A stretch of 29,717 bases of DNA. It comes from Alphaproteobacteria bacterium. GTDB lineage: Bacteria > Pseudomonadota > Alphaproteobacteria > Sphingomonadales > Sphingomonadaceae. A model generated the notes under the pieces. That model worked only from the letters and a program-made list of their open reading frames with translations. It did not search any database and was not told where the DNA came from. The DNA is taken from positions 1-29,717 of the forward strand of contig JAHJSJ010000253.1 in NCBI GenBank assembly GCA_018830415.1, read 5' to 3'. Positions 14,250 to 21,905 of this stretch are shown here, in pieces. How positions within the stretch are numbered: position 1 is the stretch's first letter; every line of letters begins with the position of its first letter. A program made the translations under genes and the position numbers.

Positions 14250-16444
14250 GCCGGCACGGCCTCGGCATCGCCGCGATAACCGGTCTGCTTGGCGTGAAGC
14301 TGCGAATAGCGCCCGCCCGCCCGCAGCAATTCGGTATGCGATCCGATCTCGGTGATCTCGCCCGCTTCGACGGTGATGATCCGATTGCACGGCCGGACCG
14401 CCGACAGCCGGTGGGCGATGATCAGCACGGTGCGTCCTTGCGCAATGCGGGCGAGGTTGTTATGGATGATCTCCTCGCTTTCGGCATCGAGTGCGCTGGT
14501 CGCTTCATCAAGGATCAGGATGCGCGGATCGGTGATCAGCGCGCGGGCAATGGCGAGGCGCTGGCGCTGTCCGCCCGAAAGGTTCGCGCCGCGTTCCTCG
14601 ATGATCGTGTCATAGCCTTGCGACAGGCCGAGAATGAATTCGTGCGCGCCGGCGAGTTCGGCAGCGGCAATGACCCGGTCCATCGGCAAGGTCGGATTGG
14701 CGAGCGCGATGTTTTCGCGGACCGTGCGGTTGAACAGGATATTCTCCTGCAGCACCACGCCAATCTGTCGGCGCAGCCAAGCCGGATCCACCAGCGCCAG
14801 ATCGGTGCCGTCGACCAGCACCCGGCCTTGCTCGGGTACGTAAAGCCGCTGCACCAGCTTGGTCAGCGTGGACTTGCCCGAACCCGAAGGGCCGACAATC
14901 CCGATCATCTCCCCCGGTGCGACATCAAGGCTGATCCCGCGCAAGGCTTCGGGCGCATCGGGGCGGTAGCGAAAGCGGACCTTGTCGAACTCGACCTGAC
15001 CCATGATCGGCGGCAGAGTGGCGCGGTTGGGGTTGTGTTCGGGCTCGGCGGGGGAATTGAGGATGTCTCCCAGCCGGTCGACCGAGATTCGCACCTGCTG
15101 AAAATCCTGCCACAGCTGCGACAGCCGCAGGATCGGCTGCGCGACCCGGCCCGACAGCATGTTGAAGGCCACCAGACTGCCGACGCTGAGATCACCTGCG
15201 ATCACCGCCTGCGCGCCGAAGAACAGGATCGCTACCGTGGTCAGCTTCGAAACCAGTTGAATGAGATGGCTGCCCCAATTCGACAGCACGGTCACATCCC
15301 AGCCGGTCTGGATGTAGCCTGCGAACTGCTTTTCCCAGCGGTCGCGCATCCGCGGCTCGACCGCCATTGCCTTCAATGTCCCGATGCCTGTCACGGTCTC
15401 GACCAGAAAGGACTGGTTTTCCGCCCCGCGCTTGAACTTCTCGTCGAGCCGGGCACGCAGCGGCGGAGTGATGAACATCGAGATGGTGAGATAGATCGGG
15501 ATGGTCAGCGCGACGATCAGCGTCAGCAGCGGCGAGTAGAGATACATTACCGCGAAGAACACAATCGTGAAGAACAGGTCGATCACCACCGTCACCGCGT
15601 TGGAGGTGAGGAAGTTGCGGATGCTTTCCAGCTCGCGCACCCGCGCCACGCTGTCACCGACCCGGCGCGCCTCGAAATAGGAAAGCGGCAGCGCCACCAG
15701 ATGGCGGAATAGCGCCGCCGACAGCTCGGCATCGACGCGGTTCGAGGTGTGCGCGAACAGCCAGTTGCGCAAAGCCGAAAGCAGCGTTTCGAACACGAGG
15801 ATTGCAGTCAGGCCTACCGCCAGCACTTCAAGCGTGTTCATCGCCTGATTGACCAGCACCTTGTCGATCACCAGCTGGAAGAAAATCGGCGAAGCGAGGC
15901 CGACAAGCTGGAGGAAAAAACTGCCGATCAGAACGTCGCGCAGCGGCCTGCGGTATTTGACCAGCGCCGGGATGAACCAGGAAATATCGAAGGCGCGCTT
16001 TTGCCCTGCGATATGTTCGCGGCTCGTCATCAGCAGCAGTTCGATTTTGTCGCCAGTCAGCGCGAAACGCTCGGCGACATCGCTCTCGCTCCAGATTTCG
16101 GGGCGCTGACCATCGCTGCGCAGCACCATGTGCCGCAATCCGCTCTCGCCGCTGTCATCGATCTTGAGCAGGATTGCGGTATCGTCTTCCTTGAGCTTCA
16201 CCAGAGCCGGCAGCGGAAGCTTGGGAAGGTCGGAGAGCGAGGCTTCCTTGCGGCGTGCCATAAGGCCCAGCTTCTTGGCAATGCGGATCAGGTCGTCGAA
16301 AGCGTAAGGCCGGTCGCCCTGCCCGCGATCGTGATGAATCTGCTGCGCATCGGCAGGCACGCCCAGAAACTGGGCAAGCAAGACGAAGCTCGCCAGCGCT
16401 GCGTCGGCAGGTCCCGTCTGGGTTTGTTCGGACGATTCTGGCAT
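14246..16444 (-). CDS. HlyB-type type I secretion ABC exporter (permease/ATPase)
   Basis: The protein has 732 residues. Residues 1-130 form a C39-peptidase-like domain without the catalytic cysteine (ALASFVLLAQFLG replaces the cysteine motif). That is typical of exporters of RTX proteins, which bind their substrate without cleaving a leader. Membrane helices of the ABC type-1 fold follow at about 155-440. The nucleotide-binding domain has Walker A GPSGSGKST at 518-526, signature LSGGQ at 622-626, Walker B LILDE ending at E647, and the H-loop histidine at 678. It powers one-step export of the RTX giant and is translationally coupled to the adaptor. A weak AGGG lies before the ATG, so the exact start is less certain than the identity. 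Confidence 0.95.
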   Translation of the reverse strand: MPESSEQTQTGPADAALASFVLLAQFLGVPADAQQIHHDRGQGDRPYAFDDLIRIAKKLGLMARRKEASLSDLPKLPLPALVKLKEDDTAILLKIDDSGESGLRHMVLRSDGQRPEIWSESDVAERFALTGDKIELLLMTSREHIAGQKRAFDISWFIPALVKYRRPLRDVLIGSFFLQLVGLASPIFFQLVIDKVLVNQAMNTLEVLAVGLTAILVFETLLSALRNWLFAHTSNRVDAELSAALFRHLVALPLSYFEARRVGDSVARVRELESIRNFLTSNAVTVVIDLFFTIVFFAVMYLYSPLLTLIVALTIPIYLTISMFITPPLRARLDEKFKRGAENQSFLVETVTGIGTLKAMAVEPRMRDRWEKQFAGYIQTGWDVTVLSNWGSHLIQLVSKLTTVAILFFGAQAVIAGDLSVGSLVAFNMLSGRVAQPILRLSQLWQDFQQVRISVDRLGDILNSPAEPEHNPNRATLPPIMGQVEFDKVRFRYRPDAPEALRGISLDVAPGEMIGIVGPSGSGKSTLTKLVQRLYVPEQGRVLVDGTDLALVDPAWLRRQIGVVLQENILFNRTVRENIALANPTLPMDRVIAAAELAGAHEFILGLSQGYDTIIEERGANLSGGQRQRLAIARALITDPRILILDEATSALDAESEEIIHNNLARIAQGRTVLIIAHRLSAVRPCNRIITVEAGEITEIGSHTELLRAGGRYSQLHAKQTGYRGDAEAVPA

Positions 16445-16899
16445 AGTTGGTTGCGACCCTAGGTAAGAGGTTTAGGGCGCAACAGCCACGATGCAAGCAA
16501 CTTCCAAACCATTGGAATGGAAAAGGTGTTTTTGCCTGCGTCGGCGCAAGGCTGTAATGAAATTGTCATGACGACGAGGGTTGCGGAAGCTCTGGATCCC
16601 TGTGTCTGGATAGCTGTGTCGAGACAATCCGCACTTCGACGGGGGTGTGCATCGCAGGGACGACTGTCATCTCGAGAACGCGAGTAAGGTCGGACATTTT
16701 AGGAAGCTGATGGCTGTTCGGAAGATCCAGTTTGTCTCCGCTAGCCAAGATGAACCTCGGCGCAGTCAACTGCGAACCCGCCGCCTGCCCTTATTTGCGC
16801 GCCGAAGCCCTACGCCCTGTGGATCATACTTGTGCCAAGTAAATCCGCTTCCGATGCAGGCCCAACGGGTGCCGCCGCATCCGAATTGGAGTTTTGCTC
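16445..16899. other. Divergent intergenic region without a convincing gene
   Basis: This 455-bp stretch separates the minus-strand exporter from the plus-strand AlpA-type gene and should hold both promoters. Short open frames exist on both strands (for example 16566-16769 minus, and a 31-codon plus frame at 16750 with three cysteines). None has a ribosome site or a recognisable product. Apart from the inverted repeat at 16502-16517 I see no further structure. Confidence 0.5.
16502..16517. promoter_or_regulatory. Perfect inverted repeat upstream of the exporter gene, possible operator
   Basis: TTCCAA (16502-16507) and TTGGAA (16512-16517) form a perfect inverted repeat with a 4-bp spacer, 58 bp before the exporter start. 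The position suits a dimeric repressor or activator controlling the secretion operon. No regulator gene is adjacent except the AlpA-type protein on the other side. Confidence 0.35.
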
Positions 16900-17109
16900 A
16901 TGCCCGATCCCGATCGTATTATCCGTATCCGCACCGTGCTTGCGCGCACAGGCCTCAGCCGCTCGACGCTCTACCGTAAGATGAATGAGGGGACGTTCCC
17001 GGCGCAAGTGAGGATTAGCATTCACGGTGCAGGATGGCGGGAATCCGCCATCAACCGCTGGATTGAAGATCCGGCCAGTTGGCGGCCAGAGTCCGAAGCG
17101 AAGCGATAG
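16900..17109 (+). CDS. AlpA-family DNA-binding regulator
   Basis: The protein has 69 residues from the ATG at 16900, with TTGGAG eight bases upstream; a TTG two codons earlier is less likely. It shows the AlpA/MerR-like winged helix-turn-helix pattern: RIIRIRTVLARTGLSRSTLYRKM, then a GTFP wing and GWRESAINRWI. AlpA proteins are small prophage or island regulators that often activate integrase or excision genes. Here it converges on the integrase with 11 bp between stops, a common arrangement in integrated elements. It could act at the repeats in front of the integrase, but no site can be assigned from sequence alone. Confidence 0.9.
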   Translation: MPDPDRIIRIRTVLARTGLSRSTLYRKMNEGTFPAQVRISIHGAGWRESAINRWIEDPASWRPESEAKR

Positions 17110-17136
17110 TAAAAGCCTGATCAGGCTTTCTCGCTT
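17101..17136. terminator. Palindromic bidirectional terminator between the AlpA gene and the integrase
   Basis: AAAGCCTGA (17112-17120) and TCAGGCTTT (17121-17129) form a perfect 18-bp palindrome. Outer arms AAGCGA (17101-17106) and TCGCTT (17131-17136) can extend the stem. It covers the stop codons of both convergent genes. As a hairpin it has a TGATCA loop and A-rich and T-rich flanks on both strands, fitting a shared terminator. Confidence 0.65.
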
Positions 17137-18326
17137 GAACGAAGTGGGATGACTTTGCCCTTGCCAGAGCTTGCGCAATATCCTGCCCATGCCTCCATGA
17201 GCTTGCGGCGCTTGTCGAACAGATCGCCGCGCCGGTACGCAGCTTCGGCTTTGTTGGCGATGGTATGGGCCAGTGCCATCTCACACACCTCATGCGGGAA
17301 GCTGGTTGTCTCGGAGGCCCAGTCACGAAAGGTCGAGCGGAACCCGTGCACGGTGACATCGGACTTCATCCGCCTGAGCAGCATCGCCATCGCCATTGAT
17401 GAAAGCGGCGCCTTGGGCTTGGGGCCAGGAAAGAGAAAGGGCGGTCTGCCGAGCGCCTGCATGGCTTTTACGATCTCGATTGCACGCGGCGACAGGGGCA
17501 CGCGGTGTTCGCGGCCTGCCTTCATCCGCTCTGGCGGAATGGTCCAGACACGTTTCTCAAGATCGATCTCGTCGGCTTGCCCGCCAAGCACCTCGCCCGA
17601 ACGGGCAGCGGTGAGGATCAAGAACTCCAACGCGCGTGCCGCTACCGCATCTCGGGAGCGTAGGTCTGCCATGAATGCAGGCAGGGCGTCATAGGGCAGC
17701 GCCTTGTGATGCCCGCGCGACAGACGCTGACGCTTGGGCAGCAACTGGTCGAGATGCCCGCGCCAGCGTGCCGGGTTCTCGCCCGAGCGGTGACCGCGGG
17801 CCTTGGCAGCGTCGAGCACATTCTCAATCCGACCGCGCAGCCGCTCGGCTGTCTCGGGCGTGCGCTGCCACAGTGGTTGCAGCACATCGAGCACGTCCTG
17901 CGTGGTAATCTCATCGACCGGCTTGCCACGCATAGGTTCGGCATACCTGGTGAGTGTCATCACCCATTGTGCGGCATGCTTCTCATTGCGCCATGACGGC
18001 CGCATTGCCTCGACATAGGTATCGGCGCTTTCGCCGAAGGTCGGCATATGATCGTCCTTCGTCCGCTCGGCACGAGGATCGCCGCCGCTGGCAAGAATGG
18101 CACGCAGTGCAGCGGCCTCAGCCCGCGCATTGGCAAGCGACAGATCCCGCGCGCTGCCGAGCCCTAGCTCGGTGCGCTTGCCGCCACGCGCGTACATGAA
18201 GATCCAGCGCCGCCGCCCGTTGTTGTCGATGAACAGATAGAGACCGCCACCATCCGCGTGTCGGCCAGGGGCTTTGAGTTTCGCTGCCTGCGTGGCGCTC
18301 ATCCTGTTCAGTGTTCTTAATCCCAT
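17121..18326 (-). CDS. Tyrosine recombinase/integrase with DUF4102 arm-binding domain
   Basis: I chose the ATG at 18326 (MGLRTLNRMSATQ, 401 aa) because GGAGG at 18335-18339 lies eight bases upstream; an open extension to 18380 encodes only the 12-bp repeats. Residues 1-95 are the N-terminal arm-binding domain (GRHADGGGLYLFI, then KRTELGLGSA). The central part is the SAM-like core-binding domain. The catalytic domain carries R242 (TAARSGE), K269, the HGFR pair H327 and R330, H354 and the nucleophile Y364. All expected residues are present, so it should be active. It would integrate and excise the element occupying the left part of the window. It lies at the element's right end, next to core genes. 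Confidence 0.95.
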   Translation of the reverse strand: MGLRTLNRMSATQAAKLKAPGRHADGGGLYLFIDNNGRRRWIFMYARGGKRTELGLGSARDLSLANARAEAAALRAILASGGDPRAERTKDDHMPTFGESADTYVEAMRPSWRNEKHAAQWVMTLTRYAEPMRGKPVDEITTQDVLDVLQPLWQRTPETAERLRGRIENVLDAAKARGHRSGENPARWRGHLDQLLPKRQRLSRGHHKALPYDALPAFMADLRSRDAVAARALEFLILTAARSGEVLGGQADEIDLEKRVWTIPPERMKAGREHRVPLSPRAIEIVKAMQALGRPPFLFPGPKPKAPLSSMAMAMLLRRMKSDVTVHGFRSTFRDWASETTSFPHEVCEMALAHTIANKAEAAYRRGDLFDKRRKLMEAWAGYCASSGKGKVIPLRSSEKA

Positions 18327-18338
18327 CGCCACGTCCTC

Positions 18339-18374
18339 CGGTCCCACTATCGGTCCCATTTCCGGTCCCACTTG
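18339..18374. repeat. Three 12-bp direct repeats in front of the integrase
   Basis: CGGTCCCA recurs at 18339, 18351 and 18363 with a strict 12-bp period (full units CGGTCCCACTAT, CGGTCCCATTTC, CGGTCCCACTTG). The array overlaps the integrase ribosome site and the likely 5' leader. Such arrays serve as arm-type integrase sites or regulator sites. Being iterated and placed exactly there, they are likely functional. Confidence 0.6.
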
Positions 18375-18499
18375 ATGCATGAGATTGAGCGATATGTCGA
18401 GATACAGTGTGGAATTGATAAGCCTTTAAATATTTAAGATAATGGATGAAACTTTATTCAAATGACCCTGCCTGGCATCCAATGAAACGGTCACTTCGG

Positions 18500-18517
18500 C
18501 GGACTCCGTCTCCGCCA
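18500..18517 (+). other. Candidate att site resembling a tRNA-Ser 3' end
   Basis: CGGACTCCGTCTCCGCCA ends in CGTCTCC plus GCCA, like the 3' acceptor half of some alphaproteobacterial tRNA-Ser genes whose 5' end is GGAGACG. No complete tRNA is present here, so it could be the short repeat left at one end of an element integrated into a tRNA. Alternatively GGCGGA (18498-18503) pairing with TCCGCC (18511-18516) is simply a hairpin terminator for the Smr-domain gene. I cannot choose between the two from this window. Confidence 0.3.
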
Positions 18518-18548
18518 TTGCTTGCCTGATCCTGGGGCCGCGCTTTCG

Positions 18549-19142
18549 TCAGCGTTTCAGGATCAGGTACAGCGCGCCCCCGCCCCCATGGCGGATGTGG
18601 GCCTTGCGCACCGCGCTAATCGCACTGCCGTGGCGGCTGGCGGCGAGCCAATCGAGCAGTTTCGCCCGGATCGCCCCGCGCCGCACCATCCGATCAGCCG
18701 GATCCACCGGCCGTTCGCGCCCGGCAATCACCAGCACCACCCGCGCGTTCATCATCCGTGCCTGATCCAGCCCGGCCATGATCCTGTCATAAGCGGCATC
18801 GAGCGTGCAATCGTGCAGATCGAGGGTCAGGTCTGGATCAAGCCGTCCGCCCTTCATCCGCCGATCCCAGTGCGAATCGAGGCCTGCCCCTGCTTTGTCA
18901 CCCGCCGCTTGGGGCGGTGTTTGGGAAGGGACGGGCCGCGCCATCTTCGGGCGTCGCACACCCTCCCCCGGCTTCTCCCTCAAGGGAGGGGAGATAGGCA
19001 GCACGGATTTCACCGGGCAGCCAGCCTCCTCGGATTGGGGCGGGCTGGGCTGTTTGCGCCCCGGCATCGGGGTGACGCTGGCGGCAAGATGCGCCCAGGC
19101 GGCCTGTTCGCCAGTGGTCAGCCCGCGCGGCAGCCGCGTCAT
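18549..19142 (-). CDS. Smr-domain protein (MutS2/Smr nuclease family)
   Basis: The protein has 197 residues; its ATG overlaps the mltA stop as ATGA. The C-terminal half is a Smr domain: LDLHDCTLDAA corresponds to the LDLHG motif, then VVLVIAGRE, and HIRHGGGGALYLILKR at the end. Smr domains bind or nick nucleic acids, but the exact role of this stand-alone alphaproteobacterial type is unknown. Residues 24-80 are a low-complexity Pro/Gly/Arg linker that contains a palindromic DNA element (see separate entry). The order timA, mltA, smr is common in Alphaproteobacteria, so this is a core gene. Confidence 0.9.
   Translation of the reverse strand: MTRLPRGLTTGEQAAWAHLAASVTPMPGRKQPSPPQSEEAGCPVKSVLPISPPLREKPGEGVRRPKMARPVPSQTPPQAAGDKAGAGLDSHWDRRMKGGRLDPDLTLDLHDCTLDAAYDRIMAGLDQARMMNARVVLVIAGRERPVDPADRMVRRGAIRAKLLDWLAASRHGSAISAVRKAHIRHGGGGALYLILKR
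18955..19010. repeat. Palindromic element inserted in frame within the Smr gene
   Basis: CTCCCT (18975-18980) and AGGGAG (18983-18988) form a hairpin inside a stretch whose minus-strand translation is ISPPLREKPGEGVRR. This sequence type (SPxLRExxGEGVRR) recurs as dispersed palindromic repeats in alphaproteobacterial genomes and is known to land in linkers of coding genes. The flanking residues are also repetitive, so the true ends are uncertain. Confidence 0.5.
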
Positions 19143-20350
19143 TGGCCTGCGCCGAGCCGCGCTGCGGCCTCTCGTGGCAGCAGCACATAGGCCCGTCCGC
19201 GCCCGCTCATCCCGCCGGCAAGCGCCCGCGCGTCATCGCCCGCGCCCCAGAAAGTGTCGAACCGGTTCGCACCCTTGATCGCGCCGCCGGTGTCCTGCGC
19301 GACCCACAAGCCGTTGGCCTCCGCCCGGTCAAGTTCCAGCCATACCGGCGCGCCCAGCGGCACAAAGGCGGGGTCAGCCGCGACCGAGCTTTCCCGCCGC
19401 ACCGGCACGCCCAGCGCGCCCAAGGGGCCATCCCCGCGCAATTCCGAGAAGAAAATCCAGCTTTTGTTGAGCCGCATCAGATCGCGCCCTTCGCGCGGGT
19501 TGTCGCGGATATAGGCCATGATCCCCTGCATTGATCCGGAATACTTGCCCGGCCCTTCACCCAGCAGGCCGCGTTCCCGCATCACGCCGCCAATGCCGAC
19601 ATATTCGCGCCCGTTCTGCCCGGCATAGCCGATGCGGATCACCTCACCTTCGGGGGTGCGCAACCGGCCTGAGCCTTGAATCTGGAGGAAGAAGAACTCC
19701 ACCGGATCAGCCGCCCACGCGATGATCGGAGCCACCCCATTGAGCGCCCCGTCCTCGATCGCCGCGCGGTCGTGATAGAGCACAAAGCGCCCCTGTTCGT
19801 CATAACGGCCCAGCGGCGGGCGGCCCGTGCGTGCCTCAGCGGGGACATCATCGGGCCAGGCGCGCACCAGATCGGGCGGCATTGCGTAAACCGGCACGGT
19901 GAAGCCTTCGCGGCGGGTGCGGCTGCCAGCGATCTCAGGCTCGAAATAACCGGTGGCGAACGCGCGGCCGTCACCAATCTGCACCGGAGCGAATTGTTCC
20001 GCGAAGAATTGCCGCGCGCGCGCCATCGACCAGCCGCGCGCCGCATCGCAGGGCCGACGCCAATCGGCCGCAAGGGTCAATCCGCTGACATCGTCACGCG
20101 TCAGCAGCCGCGGGCAGGATTCGATAAAGCTGGAAAGCGCCCCTTGCGCATCGCGGTCACTGACCGAAAGCACGGCAACCGCCGGGCCAAGCGCGACCCC
20201 GGCAAGCAGAGCATTCGCCGCCACCGGCGCGACTGCGGGGGCTGCGACTGGGGGGGCTGCAACCACTGGCGGCGGCACGCTGCCATTCGGGATAATGCGC
20301 CCGCACGCCGCCACGAAAAGCAGCATTCCAAGTGCCAGCACCGACCGCAT
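19139..20350 (-). CDS. mltA: Membrane-bound lytic murein transglycosylase A
   Basis: The protein has 403 residues; AAGGAG lies six bases before the ATG. The N-terminus is a lipoprotein signal peptide with lipobox FVAAC, lipidated at Cys16. The MltA barrel follows (FATGYFEPEIAGSR, then FFLQIQGSGRL and IRIGYAGQNGREY). The C-terminal 3D domain contains LWVAQDTGGAIKGANRFDTFWG, with the aspartates of the family. The enzyme cleaves the glycan strand of peptidoglycan between MurNAc and GlcNAc to give 1,6-anhydroMurNAc ends, acting at the outer membrane. It lies 48 bp after timA and overlaps the Smr gene, so the three are probably co-transcribed. Confidence 0.95.
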   Translation of the reverse strand: MRSVLALGMLLFVAACGRIIPNGSVPPPVVAAPPVAAPAVAPVAANALLAGVALGPAVAVLSVSDRDAQGALSSFIESCPRLLTRDDVSGLTLAADWRRPCDAARGWSMARARQFFAEQFAPVQIGDGRAFATGYFEPEIAGSRTRREGFTVPVYAMPPDLVRAWPDDVPAEARTGRPPLGRYDEQGRFVLYHDRAAIEDGALNGVAPIIAWAADPVEFFFLQIQGSGRLRTPEGEVIRIGYAGQNGREYVGIGGVMRERGLLGEGPGKYSGSMQGIMAYIRDNPREGRDLMRLNKSWIFFSELRGDGPLGALGVPVRRESSVAADPAFVPLGAPVWLELDRAEANGLWVAQDTGGAIKGANRFDTFWGAGDDARALAGGMSGRGRAYVLLPREAAARLGAGQ

Positions 20351-20398
20351 TTCAGGCTCCTTGAACGATCAAGCGGTGCCAAACCCCGCCTCTTGCGA

Positions 20399-21052
20399 TC
20401 AACCCTCGTCGGTTTCGTCGAGCAGCCAGTTGGGATCGCGCGCGGCGGTGTTGCGCGCAAACGTCCACACGTCGCGGCTTTCAATCGCATCGTCGAGCGA
20501 ACCTGCGATAACATTGCCGTCCTTGTCACGGGTGATGGCGGCAACATCGGCGACAAACAGCAGCGCAATCCGCGCCACCCGGCCATCAAGCGAGGCTGAA
20601 TGGATGCGGGTTTCCTCAATCCGGATCAGCGTGTTGTCGAGCGTTTCGCCCGCCGTCTCGCGCGCATCAAGCGCGGCGACGAAGCCCGCATAGACATCAT
20701 CATCGCACAAATCGCGCAAGGTTTCGCGGTCGCCCTGCCAGAACGCTTCGAGCACCATGCGGTAGGCACCGCGTGCGCCTTCGAGGAATTGGCCAAGATT
20801 GAATGTATTGTCCGCCGCAGCGATTTCGCGAAGGCCCCGTTCGACCGCAGGCATCACGCCTTCAAGTTCGGGTGCGCGCGGGGCGGCAACAGCCGCAGCA
20901 GTGGCAGGGTGGACAACGCCAGCGGGCTTATCATCCGCATCGAAGCGCTGCGGCACCGCCTCCTCTTCATGCTCAGCCCGGCGACCAAGCACCGAATAAA
21001 GGCGAAGGCCGAGAAACGCGGCGACCATAGCGAGGAGAACGATTTCAAGCAC
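20399..21052 (-). CDS. timA: Tim44/TimA-family membrane protein
   Basis: The protein has 217 residues with a GTG start; no strong ribosome site is visible. An N-terminal membrane helix (MLEIVLLAMVAAFLGLRLYSVLG) is followed by an acidic/Ala-Pro linker. A Tim44-like domain spans about residues 75-215 (FNLGQFLEGARGAYRMVLEAFWQGDRETLRDL, ending in VWTFARNTAARDPNWLLDET). The Tim44 domain resembles that of the mitochondrial import motor protein. In bacteria it is an inner-membrane protein of unclear role. It is divergent from secB across a 273-bp gap that must hold both promoters, a gene order often seen in Alphaproteobacteria. Confidence 0.9.
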   Translation of the reverse strand: MLEIVLLAMVAAFLGLRLYSVLGRRAEHEEEAVPQRFDADDKPAGVVHPATAAAVAAPRAPELEGVMPAVERGLREIAAADNTFNLGQFLEGARGAYRMVLEAFWQGDRETLRDLCDDDVYAGFVAALDARETAGETLDNTLIRIEETRIHSASLDGRVARIALLFVADVAAITRDKDGNVIAGSLDDAIESRDVWTFARNTAARDPNWLLDETDEG

Positions 21053-21325
21053 TGTAACAATCCGATCTGCGAACCGGACGCGCGCACCTTATGACACGCA
21101 AACGTCCATGAACTTCCACTTTAGCCTTAAATGGGGATCGATTACAAATAGCCAACAGCCAATCCGTTGCCGATCGAGCGGAAGTCGCGCAGTTTGCGAT
21201 GTCATTCTGCACCCTGTTGCGAGCGCGCCGCGCCCCTGCTAGGCGCGCGGCTAGCCGTGTTTGGCGCACGGAAACGGTGTGTCAGACGCAATTCCTGTTA
21301 CCCAAATTGAAAGACACAATATCCA

Positions 21326-21880
21326 ATGGCCGACGAAGAAGGCGTGCTCACCGATCTGGACAATGCCAACGCTGGTGCGGGCAGCGATCCCAAGCCCAAT
21401 GGCGCCGATACCCTGCCTGCGGTCGGGATCATCACCCAGTATGTGAAAGACCTTTCGGTTGAAAACCCTGCCGCGCCGGACGTGTTCCAGTGGAATGAGC
21501 CGCCGCAGATCGATGTGCAATTCAACATCGCCGCCGAATCGGTGAGCGCCGATGTTCATGAAGTCACGCTGAAGCTGACCCTGACCGCCGCATCGACGCG
21601 CGGCACCATGTACATGATCGATCTGGCCTATTGCGGGCTGGTCGGAATGCGCAATGTGCCCGAGGAACAGGCCCATGCCTTCCTTTATGCCGAAGCCCCG
21701 CGCCTGCTGTTCCCCTTCGCCCGCCGGGTGGTGGCCGATGCGGTGCGCGATGCCGGGTTCCCGCCGCTGATGGTCGATCCGGTCGATTTCAACGGCCTCT
21801 ACATGCAGCAACTTGCTGCGCGCCGGGCTGAAGAAGCCGCCGGAGGCACCCCGATCGCCCCCGTCAGCGGCAACTCCTGA
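21326..21880 (+). CDS. secB: Protein-export chaperone SecB
   Basis: The protein has 184 residues, slightly longer than the roughly 155-170 usual because of acidic N- and C-terminal extensions. The SecB core starts at about residue 32 (VGIITQYVKDLSVENP) and includes DVHEVTLKLTL, AYCGLVGM and the conserved C-terminal PRLLFPFARRVVADAVRDAGFPPLMVDPVDF. SecB is a cytosolic tetramer that keeps precursors unfolded and passes them to SecA. Only a weak ribosome site is visible. It begins a plus-strand group with murJ and trpS. Confidence 0.97.
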   Translation: MADEEGVLTDLDNANAGAGSDPKPNGADTLPAVGIITQYVKDLSVENPAAPDVFQWNEPPQIDVQFNIAAESVSADVHEVTLKLTLTAASTRGTMYMIDLAYCGLVGMRNVPEEQAHAFLYAEAPRLLFPFARRVVADAVRDAGFPPLMVDPVDFNGLYMQQLAARRAEEAAGGTPIAPVSGNS

Positions 21881-21905
21881 TTTCTGGCGTCGGCGGGCAC
21901 GCGCG

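Noticed and set aside
14246..16444. N-terminal C39-like domain suggesting a bacteriocin leader-peptidase exporter
   Set aside because: The catalytic cysteine is missing, the layout matches HlyB, and the neighbouring substrate is an RTX protein rather than a double-glycine peptide.
16566..16769. 67-codon minus-strand open frame between exporter and AlpA gene
   Set aside because: It starts with TTG, has no ribosome site and shows no recognisable pattern.
16647..16979. 110-codon plus-strand open frame upstream of and overlapping the AlpA gene
   Set aside because: It has no ribosome site, an Arg/Pro/Ser-biased composition typical of a wrong frame, and overlaps the well-supported AlpA gene.
21045..21269. 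74-codon minus-strand open frame between timA and secB
   Set aside because: It overlaps the timA start, is Arg/Ala-biased, has no ribosome site, and the gap is better explained as a divergent promoter region.
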